Shown one piece after another: positions 9,445 to 19,075 of a stretch of 64,000 bases of DNA. This DNA is from Betaproteobacteria bacterium. Its GTDB lineage: Bacteria; Pseudomonadota; Gammaproteobacteria; Burkholderiales; Usitatibacteraceae. The notes under the pieces were generated by a model. It worked only from the letters and a program-made list of their open reading frames with translations, was not told the origin of the DNA and ran no database searches. Position numbers and translations under genes: made by a program. The stretch is from NCBI GenBank assembly GCA_016720925.1, contig JADKJR010000003.1, positions 310,001 through 374,000 on the forward strand, read 5' to 3'. Position 1 is the stretch's first letter; the number at the start of each line of letters is the position of its first letter.

Positions 9445-10398
9445 TTAGTACCTGTTGAGCAACACCAGGATTCGCCAGAAGAAACTGTCGATTCCCTTCT
9501 GCCGCCAAATCACATTCGAAAACGCAAGTGCGACGCGGCGCGACCAGGTCGATTTCGCGTCGACAAACGAATGCAGAACACGTCGTTGGGAAAGCGGGAT
9601 GCGATCGCCAAAGGCGGACAGGAAAACCGACGCCTGCTCGCTTTGCCAATGCCGGCCATCGCCGCGTCCGGCAAACCTGCGCAAATTTCTCCCGAGCCTG
9701 TCCCAACTATTCCGGGCCACGCCAAAGGCATTGCCCGCATGCTGACGATATTTAATGTGGGCATCCGGATCAAAAATTACTTCACCGAAGCATGACAACA
9801 CCAGATAGCACCACCAATCGTGGACCAGGACCTTGGTTGGCTGATTCAGGCAAACAAGGTCGATTGCCTGGCGATTCAGGACGATGGTGCAGCCAACGCA
9901 GACGTTTTCGACCAGCGCATTGCCAAAGCCGATCCTGTTCGGCAATGGCGTAAAGCTGACCGGGGCCATATTGGCGTTAACAACTTCCAGGCGCGAGCAG
10001 TACATCGCCGCACGCTCGTTGTGAACGGCGGACAAGACGGAGACCGCTTGAGAAATCTTGTCGGGGAGCCACACATCATCCTGATCACAAAACGCGACGA
10101 AGTCCGTATTGGTCATGGCCGCATGTCGCAATAATTCAAAAAAACTCAATGCCGCGCCAAGGTTCTTGTTCCCCGCAAGCAATTCGATGCGCTTCGCCGC
10201 ATGTTCGCGTTCCAGGATACTTTGCGTTTCGTCGGAAGACCCATCATCCCTCGCCACAATTCTGATGTTGGGATGAGTTTGCTGGTACAGGGAATCCAGT
10301 TGCTGCTGAAGGAATGCCCCACCGTTGAATGTGGACAGTAATATCGTCACCGCAGGCGGCGTCGATTGTGCTGTTGCCGTGTTATCCGCTGTATTCAT
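9445..10398 (-). CDS. Glycosyltransferase family 2
   Basis: 317 residues with a GT-A fold. The sequence shows VTILLSTFNGGAFLQQQLDS, the DDGSSDET donor-site loop near residue 50, and FCDQDDVWLPDK (DxD-like acidic site) near residue 105. The layout resembles rhamnosyl- and similar transferases of O-antigen clusters. It is first in a three-gene minus-strand operon with the epimerase and GT4 genes. A 133-base gap separates it from the divergent GT4 gene at 10532. Confidence 0.85.
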   Translation of the reverse strand: MNTADNTATAQSTPPAVTILLSTFNGGAFLQQQLDSLYQQTHPNIRIVARDDGSSDETQSILEREHAAKRIELLAGNKNLGAALSFFELLRHAAMTNTDFVAFCDQDDVWLPDKISQAVSVLSAVHNERAAMYCSRLEVVNANMAPVSFTPLPNRIGFGNALVENVCVGCTIVLNRQAIDLVCLNQPTKVLVHDWWCYLVLSCFGEVIFDPDAHIKYRQHAGNAFGVARNSWDRLGRNLRRFAGRGDGRHWQSEQASVFLSAFGDRIPLSQRRVLHSFVDAKSTWSRRVALAFSNVIWRQKGIDSFFWRILVLLNRY

Positions 10399-10447
10399 TC
10401 AACTTTCAATTTGCCGGCTAATTGACGGCTGTGGTGCCTGTCAATGC

Positions 10448-10471
10448 GCGAGGATATCGGGCGAGGATATC
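10448..10471. repeat. 11-bp direct repeat in a divergent intergenic region
   Basis: The word gcgaggatatc occurs at 10448-10458 and again at 10461-10471, a spacing of 13 bases. It lies between the divergent glycosyltransferase genes starting at 10398 (minus) and 10532 (plus). A tandem site there could bind a regulator, but no family is recognised. Confidence 0.35.
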
Positions 10472-10531
10472 ACGGGCCATTGGGTACAATGAGGGCAATG
10501 TTTCCACTCGGCTTCACGCCATCCGTCACCC

Positions 10532-11653
10532 ATGAATCGCCCGGCTAAATCATTATCGATTCTGCACACGGAATCCTCGACCGGCTGGGGTGGCCAGGAG
10601 ATTCGCATCCTCACGGAGGCGCGCGGCATGCAGGACCGTGGCCATCGGGTGATGTTGCTGACACCGCCGAACGCGGAAATCCTGCCGGCCGCAACACGCA
10701 TGGGCATTCCAGTCGAGGCAGTCGACATTGAAAGAAAGCGCGTCGGCCCGCTGTTCAAGTTGCGGGCCTGGCTCGCGCGTCATGGCCGTGAATATGACGT
10801 CATCAACACGCATAGTTCCACCGATAGCTGGCTGGTCGCGGTCGCTTCCGCGACGTTGGGAAACTTGCCGCCGATGGTGCGAACGCGCCACGTGTCAACG
10901 CCAATCAACAACCATCCTTCGACGCGCTGGCTATATCGCAATGCGACCGCGCATATCGTCACCACCGGCGACGCACTGCGCGAACAATTGCATCGCGAAA
11001 ACGGCTACTCGCTTGATCGCATGACCTCGGTGCGCACCGGGATTGACCTGACCCGGTTTCGCCCGCTCGACAAGCGGGAAGTGAGAAATAAACTCGGGGT
11101 CGAAGATTGCCCGACCTTGGGGATACTTGCCACCTTGCGGGACTGGAAAGGGCATCAGCACCTGCTGGAGGCGCTGGTGATGTTGCGTGATCGTTTCCCC
11201 GACTGGCGGCTCATCATTGTCGGCGACGGGCCCGAACGCGCGCGCCTGGAAGCGAGCGTCGATGCGCTCGGCTTGCGGCCCATCGTGCGTCTGGCCGGCA
11301 ATCAGGAAAATGTGCCGGAATGGCTGTCCGCGCTCGACCTCTTTACCCTGCCCTCATACGGCAGCGAAGGTGTGCCGCAGGGCATCATGCAGGCCATGGC
11401 CTGTGGGCTGGCGGTCGTAGCCACTCCGGTTGGCGCGGTCGGCGAGGCGGTACGGGACGGCGTCACCGGCGTCATGACCCCGCCGCGTGACCCGCAGGCA
11501 CTGGCCAAATCGCTCGCCTCGCTCATGTCCGATGCCGCATTGCGCGAGCGCATGGGCGCCGCCGGACTACATTATGCGCAAGAGAATTTCGGCATCGACA
11601 TCATGCTCGATCGCATGCTTGATGTATTCGCCCGCGTGGCTCGCCCAAGGTGA
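10532..11653 (+). CDS. Glycosyltransferase family 4
   Basis: 373 residues with a GT-B fold. The start carries LHTESSTGWGGQE (acceptor-domain GG loop); the C-terminal half has LATLRDWKGHQHLLEA, IVGDGPERARLE and the EX7E-like segment SEGVPQGIMQAMACGLAVVA near residues 275-295. It resembles lipopolysaccharide-core glycosyltransferases. It overlaps the following heptosyltransferase-like gene by one base (TGATG), which implies translational coupling. Confidence 0.85.
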   Translation: MNRPAKSLSILHTESSTGWGGQEIRILTEARGMQDRGHRVMLLTPPNAEILPAATRMGIPVEAVDIERKRVGPLFKLRAWLARHGREYDVINTHSSTDSWLVAVASATLGNLPPMVRTRHVSTPINNHPSTRWLYRNATAHIVTTGDALREQLHRENGYSLDRMTSVRTGIDLTRFRPLDKREVRNKLGVEDCPTLGILATLRDWKGHQHLLEALVMLRDRFPDWRLIIVGDGPERARLEASVDALGLRPIVRLAGNQENVPEWLSALDLFTLPSYGSEGVPQGIMQAMACGLAVVATPVGAVGEAVRDGVTGVMTPPRDPQALAKSLASLMSDAALRERMGAAGLHYAQENFGIDIMLDRMLDVFARVARPR

Positions 11654-12762
11654 TGATGGAAGCCAAGGTACGCATCACCGCGGAGGAAGCCGCCGCGGCC
11701 CAACGCATTCTGACCATCAATGTAACGCGCATTGGTGATACGTTGCTGGCGACACCGGCGCTGCGCGCGATCGCCCGTTTCTTCCCCAATGCCGCCATCA
11801 CGTGCCTCGGTCATCCGAAGCGGGTGGAGGTCATCCAGCACCTGCCGTACCTCAACAAAGTGGGCGGCATTACCAAGCACCACGCGCTCTATCGAGGCTG
11901 GCCAGATGTCCTGCGCAGACCAGAATATGAATGGGCATTCGTGTGGGGTGACGACGCCGCGCTGATCCGCTATGCCTTGAGAAAAGCGAAACACGTGGTC
12001 GCCGTGCGCCAGCCCGATGCGCGACTGAATAGCCGCCTGTTTTGCGCAGTCGACGCGCCACCCAGGCCGAGCATTCATGCGGTGGCGTGGTCAATGTCGT
12101 TGCCAAACGCGGTGGGCATTCCAGCCGACGGCTATCGTCTCGACTATCGCGTCACGGCGGCAGAATCCGCATGGGCTATTGCACACCTTGCGAAAGCCGG
12201 AATGGCGCCCGGCGCGGCGGGGCGGATCATCGGCATGCAGGTCGCGAGTTTCCCGACCAAACCTTACCGCGATTGGCCCATTGAGCATTTCATCGAATTG
12301 ACCCGGCGCATCATCGCACGCTGGCCCGACGCGCGCTTTGTGCTCTACGGTTCGGCCGACGACAGACCCCGCACGCTGCAATTGGCGGCACAAGCGCAGG
12401 GCAAAGCGTTTAGTTTTGCCGGCCAGCTGACGCTGCGTGAAACGGTCGCGATCATGCAGCAGACCGACCTGTACATCGGCGTTGATACAGGCCCCACGCA
12501 CCTCTACAGCGCCCTCCAAAAGCCCATGGTGGCGCTGTACCATCCCTCATTGCCCAGCGCGCTGTTCAAGCCCCTGCAGCATGCAGCCTTGCATGCGATC
12601 GACCATCCGCTGGCAGGCCCCGGGGCCGACCAGACGATACCGATTGGGGATATTGCAGTGGACACGGTATTTGCCGCAGTCGCGGATGCATTGGCGCATC
12701 GACCCTCCTCACACCCTGGCATGCCATCGCCGGGTGTGGATGCGGATGCTCAGTCGTTTTGA
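11653..12762 (+). CDS. Glycosyltransferase family 9 (heptosyltransferase-like)
   Basis: About 369 residues. The N-terminus has ILTINVTRIGDTLLATPALRA, the standard GT9 opening, and the C-terminal lobe has YIGVDTGPTHLYSALQKPMVALY, the ADP-heptose-site D-x-G-P-x-H motif. The ATG at 11653 is preferred to the GTG at 11650 because it gives a TGATG overlap with the upstream gene. The role is probably addition of heptose or a related sugar to LPS inner core. It ends convergent with msbA, and one copy of the 66-bp palindromic repeat lies between them. Confidence 0.85.
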   Translation: MMEAKVRITAEEAAAAQRILTINVTRIGDTLLATPALRAIARFFPNAAITCLGHPKRVEVIQHLPYLNKVGGITKHHALYRGWPDVLRRPEYEWAFVWGDDAALIRYALRKAKHVVAVRQPDARLNSRLFCAVDAPPRPSIHAVAWSMSLPNAVGIPADGYRLDYRVTAAESAWAIAHLAKAGMAPGAAGRIIGMQVASFPTKPYRDWPIEHFIELTRRIIARWPDARFVLYGSADDRPRTLQLAAQAQGKAFSFAGQLTLRETVAIMQQTDLYIGVDTGPTHLYSALQKPMVALYHPSLPSALFKPLQHAALHAIDHPLAGPGADQTIPIGDIAVDTVFAAVADALAHRPSSHPGMPSPGVDADAQSF

Positions 12763-12802
12763 CGCGGTTCGCTGCGGCGGCAGTTCATAGCAGAAAACAG
12801 GT

Positions 12803-12868
12803 AAACTCCAGCATTGGAGCGTTTTTTCAGGCATTTTGGCCTTGAAAAGCGCACCAGTGCTAGAGTTT
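12803..12868. repeat. 66-bp intergenic palindromic repeat, copy 1
   Basis: The outer arms are aaactccagcattggagcg and its near reverse complement gcgcaccagtgctagagttt. An inner palindrome is built from ttttcaggcatttt and ggccttgaaaa. The element can fold into one long hairpin and lies between two convergent genes, where it could act as a bidirectional terminator. Matching copies occur at 18061, 24742, 34570, 39116 and 62022. Confidence 0.8.
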
Positions 12869-12883
12869 GAGAAGGCGTTAAGT

Positions 12884-14626
12884 TCAGGTCCCCGCAAACT
12901 GCAACCGATGCAGCACCGCATAAGTCCCATTCCGCCCAAGCAGTTCGGCATGGCTGCCGATCTCGGTGATGCGCCCGTTTTCCATCACAACGATGCGGTC
13001 GGCGTTCTCAATGGTGGAAAGCCGATGCGCGACCACCAGCGTCGTGCGGCCTTTCATCAGGGTGTCGAGCGCGCTTTGCACCGCGCGCTCCGATTCACTG
13101 TCGAGCGCGGAGGTCGCTTCGTCGAGCAACAGGATCGGTGCATCCTTGAAAATGGCGCGGGCGATGGCGAGGCGTTGCCGCTGCCCGCCGGAAAGCCGTG
13201 AGCCGTTGTCGCCGATATTGGTGCTGAATCCCTCCGGCAGCGCCTGGATGAATTCGAGGCAATTGCCAGCCTCGGCCGCGCGCCGGACTTTGTCCATGTC
13301 CACATCGCCCTCGACGCCATAGGCGATATTGGCCGCGACGGTGTCGTTGAACAGGACCACATCCTGACTCACCAGCGCCATCTGCCGTCGCAATTCGCCG
13401 AGTTTGATATCGGCCAGCGCGTGGCCATCGAGCGTGATGGCGCCCGAATTCGGGGTAAAGAATCGCGGCAGCAGATTGATGATGCTGGTCTTGCCGCCAC
13501 CGGACGGCCCGACCAGCGCAATCGTTTCACCGGGCGAGATGACGAGATTGATATCCTGCAGCGCGGGGGCGGTCTGGTTTTCGTATTGCAACCCGACGCC
13601 ATTAAATTCGATTCTGCCCTCTGCGCGCGCAATGGTGATGCTTCCGCTGTCCGCTTCCGGTTTGGCATCGATCAGCGCAAAAACGCTCTCGGCGGACGCG
13701 AGCCCTTTTTGTATTTGCTCACTGACGCCGGTGAGCCCCTTGATCTGCGGGATCAGTCCGGCCGCCGCGACGATGTAGGTCACGAAATCGGCCACGTTGA
13801 GGCCGGTGCCCAGGCTCTTGCTCGCGGCCAGGTAGACGATGAGCGCGATGGCGATGGAGACGATGAAGTGCGTGAACGGCGTGCCGGCGGCGGCGGCGGC
13901 GCCGTGCTTCATGCTGAGCTTGCGGATGCGGTTGGCCGAGGCGTCAAAGCGCGCGGCTTCGTATTGTTCGCCGCCAAAGATCTTGATGACCTTGTGGCCG
14001 CGTATCGATTCTTCCAGCACGTCGGTGATCGCCCCCTGCGCAACTTGCGATTCCCGGCTGACTTCGCGCAGGCGTTTGCCGAATGCACCGATGATCAGCG
14101 CCAGGATCGGCACGGTGGCGAAGATGATGAGCGTCAGTTTCCAACTGAGGATGAACATGTAGCCGAGTGCGACGACCAGCGTCACGCTGCCGCGCACCGA
14201 TGCGTTCAGGGTATTGGTGGTCGCTTCCTGCAGGCCCAGCACGTCGTAAGTCACCTTCGACATCAGTGAGCCGGTCGACGTGCGGCTGAAGAACGGTTCC
14301 GGCAGGCGGATCAGGCGCTGGAACATCTGGCTGCGGAAATCGAGAATGACTTTGTTCCCGACCCACTGCATGCCGTAGCCGGCGATGAAATGCGACAGCC
14401 CGTTGATCAGGAAAATGAGCACGATGCCGATGGCGGCAATCAGGGCGTATTGCTCGTTGCCTTCCACGAACAATTTGTCCAGCAGCTTGTTCAGGAAATA
14501 CGCAAACGAGCCTTGCGCCGCGCCACCGACCACCATCGCCAGCACGCTGCCCGCGAACGCCAGGCGATAGGGCTTCACGTAGGTCAGCAGCCGCGCATAA
14601 AGCTCCCGGTTGCTAGCGGCGGCCAT
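12884..14626 (-). CDS. msbA: Lipid A export ABC transporter MsbA
   Basis: 580 residues. An N-terminal six-helix ABC transmembrane domain (about residues 20-310) is fused to a nucleotide-binding domain. The latter has Walker A GPSGGGKT at 373-380, signature LSGGQ at 478-482, Walker B ILLLDE at about 498-503 and the H-loop in VVAHRLST. Length and domain order match MsbA, the homodimeric flippase that moves lipid A-core across the inner membrane. Its place among LPS-core transferases supports this over a generic exporter. Confidence 0.9.
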   Translation of the reverse strand: MAAASNRELYARLLTYVKPYRLAFAGSVLAMVVGGAAQGSFAYFLNKLLDKLFVEGNEQYALIAAIGIVLIFLINGLSHFIAGYGMQWVGNKVILDFRSQMFQRLIRLPEPFFSRTSTGSLMSKVTYDVLGLQEATTNTLNASVRGSVTLVVALGYMFILSWKLTLIIFATVPILALIIGAFGKRLREVSRESQVAQGAITDVLEESIRGHKVIKIFGGEQYEAARFDASANRIRKLSMKHGAAAAAGTPFTHFIVSIAIALIVYLAASKSLGTGLNVADFVTYIVAAAGLIPQIKGLTGVSEQIQKGLASAESVFALIDAKPEADSGSITIARAEGRIEFNGVGLQYENQTAPALQDINLVISPGETIALVGPSGGGKTSIINLLPRFFTPNSGAITLDGHALADIKLGELRRQMALVSQDVVLFNDTVAANIAYGVEGDVDMDKVRRAAEAGNCLEFIQALPEGFSTNIGDNGSRLSGGQRQRLAIARAIFKDAPILLLDEATSALDSESERAVQSALDTLMKGRTTLVVAHRLSTIENADRIVVMENGRITEIGSHAELLGRNGTYAVLHRLQFAGT

Positions 14627-14670
14627 GGCTCAGTGGATGGATGCGCAAATGATGCCGGCGAACTTCACGG

Positions 14671-15603
14671 TCACAGCACGCGCTTGAAGTACGCAATGGT
14701 TTCATTCAGCCCGTCTTCGAGCGATACCTTCGGCTGCCAGTCGAGCGTGCGTTTTGCAACACTGATGTCCGGCTGTCGCTGCTTGGGATCGTCCTGCGGC
14801 AGCGGCTTGGTGCACAACTTCGATTTCGATCCGGTTTGGCGCAAAATGCGCTCGGCCAATTCCAGCATGGTCACCTCGACCGGATTGCCCATGTTGACGG
14901 GGCCGGTGACTTCCGCGGGCGATTTCATCATGCGGAACATACCGTCGATGAGATCGTCGACATAACAGAAACTGCGGGTCTGCTGGCCGTCGCCATAAAT
15001 GGTGATGTCCTCGCCGCGCAGCGCCTGCACGATGAAGTTGCTGACCACGCGTCCGTCGTTGGCGTGCATGCGCGGGCCGTAGGTATTGAAAATGCGCACG
15101 ACCTTGATAGCGAGCTTGTGCTGGCGGTAGTAATCGAAGAACAGGGTTTCCGCGCAACGCTTGCCCTCGTCGTAACAACTGCGCGGGCCGATCGGATTGA
15201 CGCGTCCCCAATAGTCTTCGGTCTGCGGGTGAATTTCCGGGTCGCCATACACTTCGGAGGTTGACGCTTGCAGGATGGTCGCCTGGGTGCGTTTGGCGAG
15301 GCCCAGCATGTTGATGGCGCCGTGCACGCTGGTCTTGGTGGTCTGCACCGGATCGAACTGATAGTGGATCGGGCTCGCGGGACAGGCGAGATTGTAAATC
15401 TGGTCTACTTCGACGTAGAGCGGAAAGGTCACATCGTGACGCATCATCTCGAAATAAGGTTTACCGAGCAGATGCGCGATATTCGATTTGGTGCCGGTGA
15501 AAAAATTGTCGACGCACAACACATCGGCGCCGCTTGCGATCAGCCGATCGCACAGATGCGAGCCGAGAAATCCTGCGCCGCCGGTGACCAGTACTTTGTC
15601 CAT
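14671..15603 (-). CDS. UDP-glucuronate decarboxylase (UDP-xylose synthase)
   Basis: 310 residues of an extended SDR. GGAGFLG lies at residues 8-14, [12 protein letters not shown] near 71-82, and catalytic YDEGK at 144-148. The combination of [13 protein letters not shown] and [12 protein letters not shown] is characteristic of UXS enzymes, which convert UDP-glucuronate to UDP-xylose. This indicates xylose, or a derived pentose, in the surface glycan. No UDP-glucose dehydrogenase is visible nearby, so the precursor must come from elsewhere in the genome. Confidence 0.88.
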   Translation of the reverse strand: MDKVLVTGGAGFLGSHLCDRLIASGADVLCVDNFFTGTKSNIAHLLGKPYFEMMRHDVTFPLYVEVDQIYNLACPASPIHYQFDPVQTTKTSVHGAINMLGLAKRTQATILQASTSEVYGDPEIHPQTEDYWGRVNPIGPRSCYDEGKRCAETLFFDYYRQHKLAIKVVRIFNTYGPRMHANDGRVVSNFIVQALRGEDITIYGDGQQTRSFCYVDDLIDGMFRMMKSPAEVTGPVNMGNPVEVTMLELAERILRQTGSKSKLCTKPLPQDDPKQRQPDISVAKRTLDWQPKVSLEDGLNETIAYFKRVL

Positions 15604-15722
15604 GTGGAATTCCGCTGTGGGGGTTGCAGAGGTTGCGAAAGACAGCGCTGTGGCGGGCTCTCGCGGGTTGCCGCTATTTTACCGTTCCGCAGGCGTCGGT
15701 CCCGGCCTGTCGCGATCGTGCC

Positions 15723-16838
15723 TTATGCGAGCAATTGCCGGTAGAGCGCTGCATAGCGTGATGCCGTATCGACCTGCGTGTATGGCAAAACTGCTTCGCG
15801 TGCGCGAGCGCCCATCGCCGGTTCGGCGATCGCTCGCTCCAACGCGCTGGCGAGGCTCGCGATGTCGAGCGGATCAACGATAAACCCGTTCTCGCCGTGA
15901 CGGATCCAGTCCGCCGCACCGGCCTGCGGGCTGGTTATCGCCGGCAGGCCGCAAGCCATCGCTTCGCCAAACACCAGTCCGAATGGTTCGTACAGCGTTG
16001 GCATCAGGTAGACGTCGCTGGCACCGTAATAGGGCCGCACGTCTTTGATGCCGCCGGTGAAAATCACGCGCCCGGCAAGTCCCAGCTTCGCGGCAAGCGC
16101 GCGGTAGCGCGGCAGGTGCTTGTCGTGCCCCACTACCAGACCGTAGAGGCCATTCACACGCGCCACGGCGCCCAGGAAACCGGCTGCGCCCTTGCGCTCG
16201 AAACCGGAGCCGACAAAAATCGCCACCGGCGCATCGTCGGGAATATTCAGCGCCTTGCGCTGGGCGATGCGATATTCGTCGCGTAGCCGGGGATGAAACC
16301 GGTCGTTGTCGATGTCGCCGTAGATGACGTGCAGCCTGTCCGCCGGCACACCGTAGTGGTGCATGACATTGCGTTTGACCATTTCCGAAATGCAGATGAC
16401 AGCCTTCAGCTTCCCGGAGGTGTACATCGCGCGTTCGGCCTTCAGCACATAGCGATGGTGCGGATTGATGCGTACGCCCAATCGCTTCAGGCTGCCCTGC
16501 ACGCGCTGGCGCTGCACCAGCCATTCGGCATGAACCCCATCGACTGCGTGAAAGACATCGCAGCCGGCCATGCGCTCGTAGGATTGCACCAGGTCGAATT
16601 TTTCCCACTCCAGCAGTGCGGCGGTGGCCCGGGCAAAGCTGCGGTCGCGTCCGGTCTTGGTGACGTAGCGCGGATTGATGATGCGGTGCTCAATGCCGGT
16701 GTGGCTGCTGTCGGGCCAGGAACGGGTGATGATGGTCGGGGAATCACCTTGTGCCAGCAGCGCCTCGGCCGCGCTATTCAGGAATCGCTCCGCGCCGCCA
16801 AATGGGTTGTAGCGGGCGCGGATAAACGCGATCTTCAT
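15723..16838 (-). CDS. Glycosyltransferase family 4, WaaG-like
   Basis: 371 residues from the ATG at 16838. That start gives a 4-base ATGA overlap with the upstream WaaQ-like gene and places MKIAFIRARYNPFGGAERF at the N-terminus, as in WaaG/RfaG-type transferases. The longer frame back to 16940 lies within the upstream gene and is rejected. The GT-B core shows FVGSGFERKG, VVGHDKHLPRYR and the EX7E segment EPFGLVFGEAMACGLP. The likely role is addition of the first hexose to the heptose region of the LPS core at the cytoplasmic face. Confidence 0.85.
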   Translation of the reverse strand: MKIAFIRARYNPFGGAERFLNSAAEALLAQGDSPTIITRSWPDSSHTGIEHRIINPRYVTKTGRDRSFARATAALLEWEKFDLVQSYERMAGCDVFHAVDGVHAEWLVQRQRVQGSLKRLGVRINPHHRYVLKAERAMYTSGKLKAVICISEMVKRNVMHHYGVPADRLHVIYGDIDNDRFHPRLRDEYRIAQRKALNIPDDAPVAIFVGSGFERKGAAGFLGAVARVNGLYGLVVGHDKHLPRYRALAAKLGLAGRVIFTGGIKDVRPYYGASDVYLMPTLYEPFGLVFGEAMACGLPAITSPQAGAADWIRHGENGFIVDPLDIASLASALERAIAEPAMGARAREAVLPYTQVDTASRYAALYRQLLA

Positions 16839-17956
16839 GCCGGGTGGTGCACTTCCGAGGCTAGCAGATCGTTCAGCGCGGCCTGTACCTGTGCGACCGG
16901 TAGCTCGACCAGACACTCGCTGACTTTCGATCCGCCGCATCCGTCGTTACCGCAGGGCCGGCAGGTGTGGCGCGTGTCGACCGAGGCGACGATACGATGC
17001 TTGACTTCCCACGGCCCCCAATGCGCCTCACCCGAGGGGCCAAACAACGCAACGGTCGGTGTCTGCATGGCGGCGGCCATGTGCATGGGCGCGGAATCCA
17101 CACCCACGAATGCCCGCGCCTTTGCGGTCAGCGCGGCGAGTTCTTTCAGGCTGAGTGAGCCGGTCAGATCAACGACGGGCGCCTTGAGCTGTGTTTTGAT
17201 CACGGCGATCATCTCGCGCTCGTTGGGTGCGGGTGCAGCGGTCAACACCACCCGCTCGCCATTTCGGCCCAATTCGAGAATCAGTTGCGCGAACTTTTCT
17301 GCCGGCCAGGTTTTGAAAAACCAGCGCGACGTCGGATGGATATGAATGAAACGCCCGGCGGTGATATTGTGCAGCGCCATCAGCGACGCAACCTTTTGTT
17401 CGGCAGCCTCACCGGGAATGAGCACGAGCCTTTTCTCAGCCGGCGACGGATAGATGCCCAGCCTTCGCAGCGCATCGAGATTGCTTTCCACTGTGTGGCG
17501 GAAGGTGGCGCGCGGCGAGGGAAAGGTGTGAGTGAAACTATTCTTCCACCAGCGCGAATCGCGACCCTCGTTAATACCCTGCGCACGCTGTGCGACGGAG
17601 TATTTCGGGTGCAGCAGGCGCGTCAGCCAGGCGCCGCGGGGATGCTCGGTCAGGTGAATCACCAGGTCGTATTTGCGCGCGCGCAGTAAACGGTACAAGC
17701 CCATCTCGTGCGTGGCCTGTGTCAACGGCCCCATGTGCTTCCACTCGCGATCAATGGTGAATACGTTCGCGATGGCCGGATGCCCTGTGAGCATCTCGCG
17801 GGTATCGTGATAAACCAGCGCGTCGATTTCGATGTGAGGCGCGTGATTCTTGAGTACCTGGAATACCGGCGAGGTCAGCAACACGTCGCCGTGGTGGCGC
17901 AGCTTGATGACCAGCGCGCGATGTACTTGTGTGAGATCGATTGCGTCGGGAACCAT
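16835..17956 (-). CDS. Lipopolysaccharide heptosyltransferase III-like (WaaQ family, GT9)
   Basis: 373 residues. The ATG at 17956 places RALVIKLRHHGDVLLTSPVF near the N-terminus, matching WaaQ-type enzymes. The upstream in-frame extension to 18142 would run through a palindromic repeat and lacks conserved sequence. The C-terminal lobe has FIHIHPTSRWFFKTW and FVGVDSAPMHMAAAMQTP (ADP-heptose site). Four cysteines cluster near residues 336-348 (HTCRPCGNDGCGG..SEC), a common GT9 tail. It is coupled to the WaaG-like gene by an ATGA overlap. Confidence 0.88.
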   Translation of the reverse strand: MVPDAIDLTQVHRALVIKLRHHGDVLLTSPVFQVLKNHAPHIEIDALVYHDTREMLTGHPAIANVFTIDREWKHMGPLTQATHEMGLYRLLRARKYDLVIHLTEHPRGAWLTRLLHPKYSVAQRAQGINEGRDSRWWKNSFTHTFPSPRATFRHTVESNLDALRRLGIYPSPAEKRLVLIPGEAAEQKVASLMALHNITAGRFIHIHPTSRWFFKTWPAEKFAQLILELGRNGERVVLTAAPAPNEREMIAVIKTQLKAPVVDLTGSLSLKELAALTAKARAFVGVDSAPMHMAAAMQTPTVALFGPSGEAHWGPWEVKHRIVASVDTRHTCRPCGNDGCGGSKVSECLVELPVAQVQAALNDLLASEVHHPA

Positions 17957-18060
17957 GGGTCTGAAGATAGCAGAAATTGCTGTGGGCGCGATGCGATGTG
18001 CGGTGTTGCCTGAAGGAAATCGACCGCGAGCGCGGCGATTGTTGATTGATATGGACCGGC

Positions 18061-18124
18061 AAAGTCTAGCACTGGCGCGGTTTTCTGCGTTAAAATGGCT
18101 GAAAAGCCGCTCCAGTGCTAGAGG
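18061..18124. repeat. 66-bp-type intergenic palindromic repeat, copy 2
   Basis: The left arm is aaagtctagcactggcgcgg and the right arm is gccgctccagtgctagaggt. The inner part carries taaaatggctgaaaa, as in the other copies. It lies between the stop of the inositol-phosphatase-like gene (18143) and the start of the WaaQ-like gene (17956), both on the minus strand. The left arm is identical over 20 bases to the copy at 62022. Confidence 0.8.
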
Positions 18125-18142
18125 TAAGCAAATTCGCGTCAA

Positions 18143-19015
18143 CTAAAGGTGATTGCGAATCCAGCGTTTCCACTCATCGAAGAGCGCAGGATGGCGGGCG
18201 GCGATGACCGATTTCGCCCAGTCACCGGTGCCGTCACTTTTCCAATAGTCGTCGTGATGCAGCGTGGCGATGCGGCCACCCGCTTCTTCGAGGACGAGTG
18301 CACCGGCGGCATAGTCCCACGGCTGCTCGCCTGCGTGCACAAACGCGTCCACGCGACTGCACGCCATGTGACACCATTGCAGAACCGATGCGCCGCTCAT
18401 CGACAATTTCCGGAACGGGCGGTTTTCGAATAGCGCCGCGCCCAGCCGGCCCAGGCGCTTGAAGCGTCCCACTTCAATCGACGCTTCAGCCAGGTGTTTG
18501 GTGGTCCCCGCCTTGAGACGTTTGCCATCGAGATACGCGCCGCCGCCGCGATGCGCATGAAACATCTCGTCCAGATTTGGATCGAACACCACGCCAAAAA
18601 CACTCTTGCGGTGATGCATCAGCGCTACCGAAATGCCGAAGTAGCGCCTGCCGTTGGCAAAATTGCTGGTGCCGTCAAGCGGATCGACACACCACAGCCA
18701 CTCGGCTTCACGCCAGAGCCGCCGCTGATCGAGTTCGGGCATTTCCTCGCCCAGTACCGGACAGTCAAATATTCCGGGCAATGCCGCCTCCAGAGCAGCC
18801 TGCACCGCGCGATCGGCTTCGGTAACAAGCGAGCCGTCGTGCTTCTTCTCGGCATGAACGTGCCGGAATCGCGGCATGAGCTCGCGCGCGGACACCTCGC
18901 GCACCAGCGCGATGACTTCATCGACCATTGGCGCTGGCGGGAACTTGTTTTCGGCGAGCGGCGCAAAATAATTTGCGGCAACGCCGATCGATGGTGCGGA
19001 TTCTCGGAGTGACAT
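18143..19015 (-). CDS. Inositol monophosphatase family protein (SuhB/CysQ-like)
   Basis: 290 residues. The metal-site motifs of the family are present: GEE at residues 89-91, VDPLDGTSNFANG at 110-122 and WDYAAG near 233. Such enzymes hydrolyse inositol-1-phosphate, PAP or histidinol-phosphate. The substrate cannot be assigned here, because SuhB and CysQ need fuller comparison. The first 29 residues precede the conserved core, and the ATG for residue 30 is an alternative start. It is divergent from rsmE, 60 bases away. Confidence 0.8.
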   Translation of the reverse strand: MSLRESAPSIGVAANYFAPLAENKFPPAPMVDEVIALVREVSARELMPRFRHVHAEKKHDGSLVTEADRAVQAALEAALPGIFDCPVLGEEMPELDQRRLWREAEWLWCVDPLDGTSNFANGRRYFGISVALMHHRKSVFGVVFDPNLDEMFHAHRGGGAYLDGKRLKAGTTKHLAEASIEVGRFKRLGRLGAALFENRPFRKLSMSGASVLQWCHMACSRVDAFVHAGEQPWDYAAGALVLEEAGGRIATLHHDDYWKSDGTGDWAKSVIAARHPALFDEWKRWIRNHL

Positions 19016-19019
19016 GAGG

Positions 19020-19046
19020 TTAGGGGTGGTATGGCGCCGCTATAAT
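19020..19046 (+). promoter_or_regulatory. Probable sigma-70 promoter for rsmE
   Basis: A perfect -10 box, TATAAT, lies at 19041-19046, about 30 bases before the GTG start of rsmE. The -35 region is poor: ttaggg at 19020-19025 with a 15-base spacer. Confidence 0.5.
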
Positions 19047-19075
19047 ACTCCACCGCCCTTGTTCAATCCCCTCCC

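Noticed and set aside
13421..14269. 282-residue plus-strand open frame
   Set aside because: Antisense to msbA; Asp/Arg/Gly-rich composition typical of a shadow frame in GC-rich DNA.
16293..17345. 350-residue plus-strand open frame
   Set aside because: Antisense to the WaaG-like and WaaQ-like genes, both of which have clear family motifs.
17957..18142. Longer start for the WaaQ-like protein
   Set aside because: The extension runs through a palindromic repeat and lacks conserved sequence; the ATG at 17956 fits the family N-terminus.
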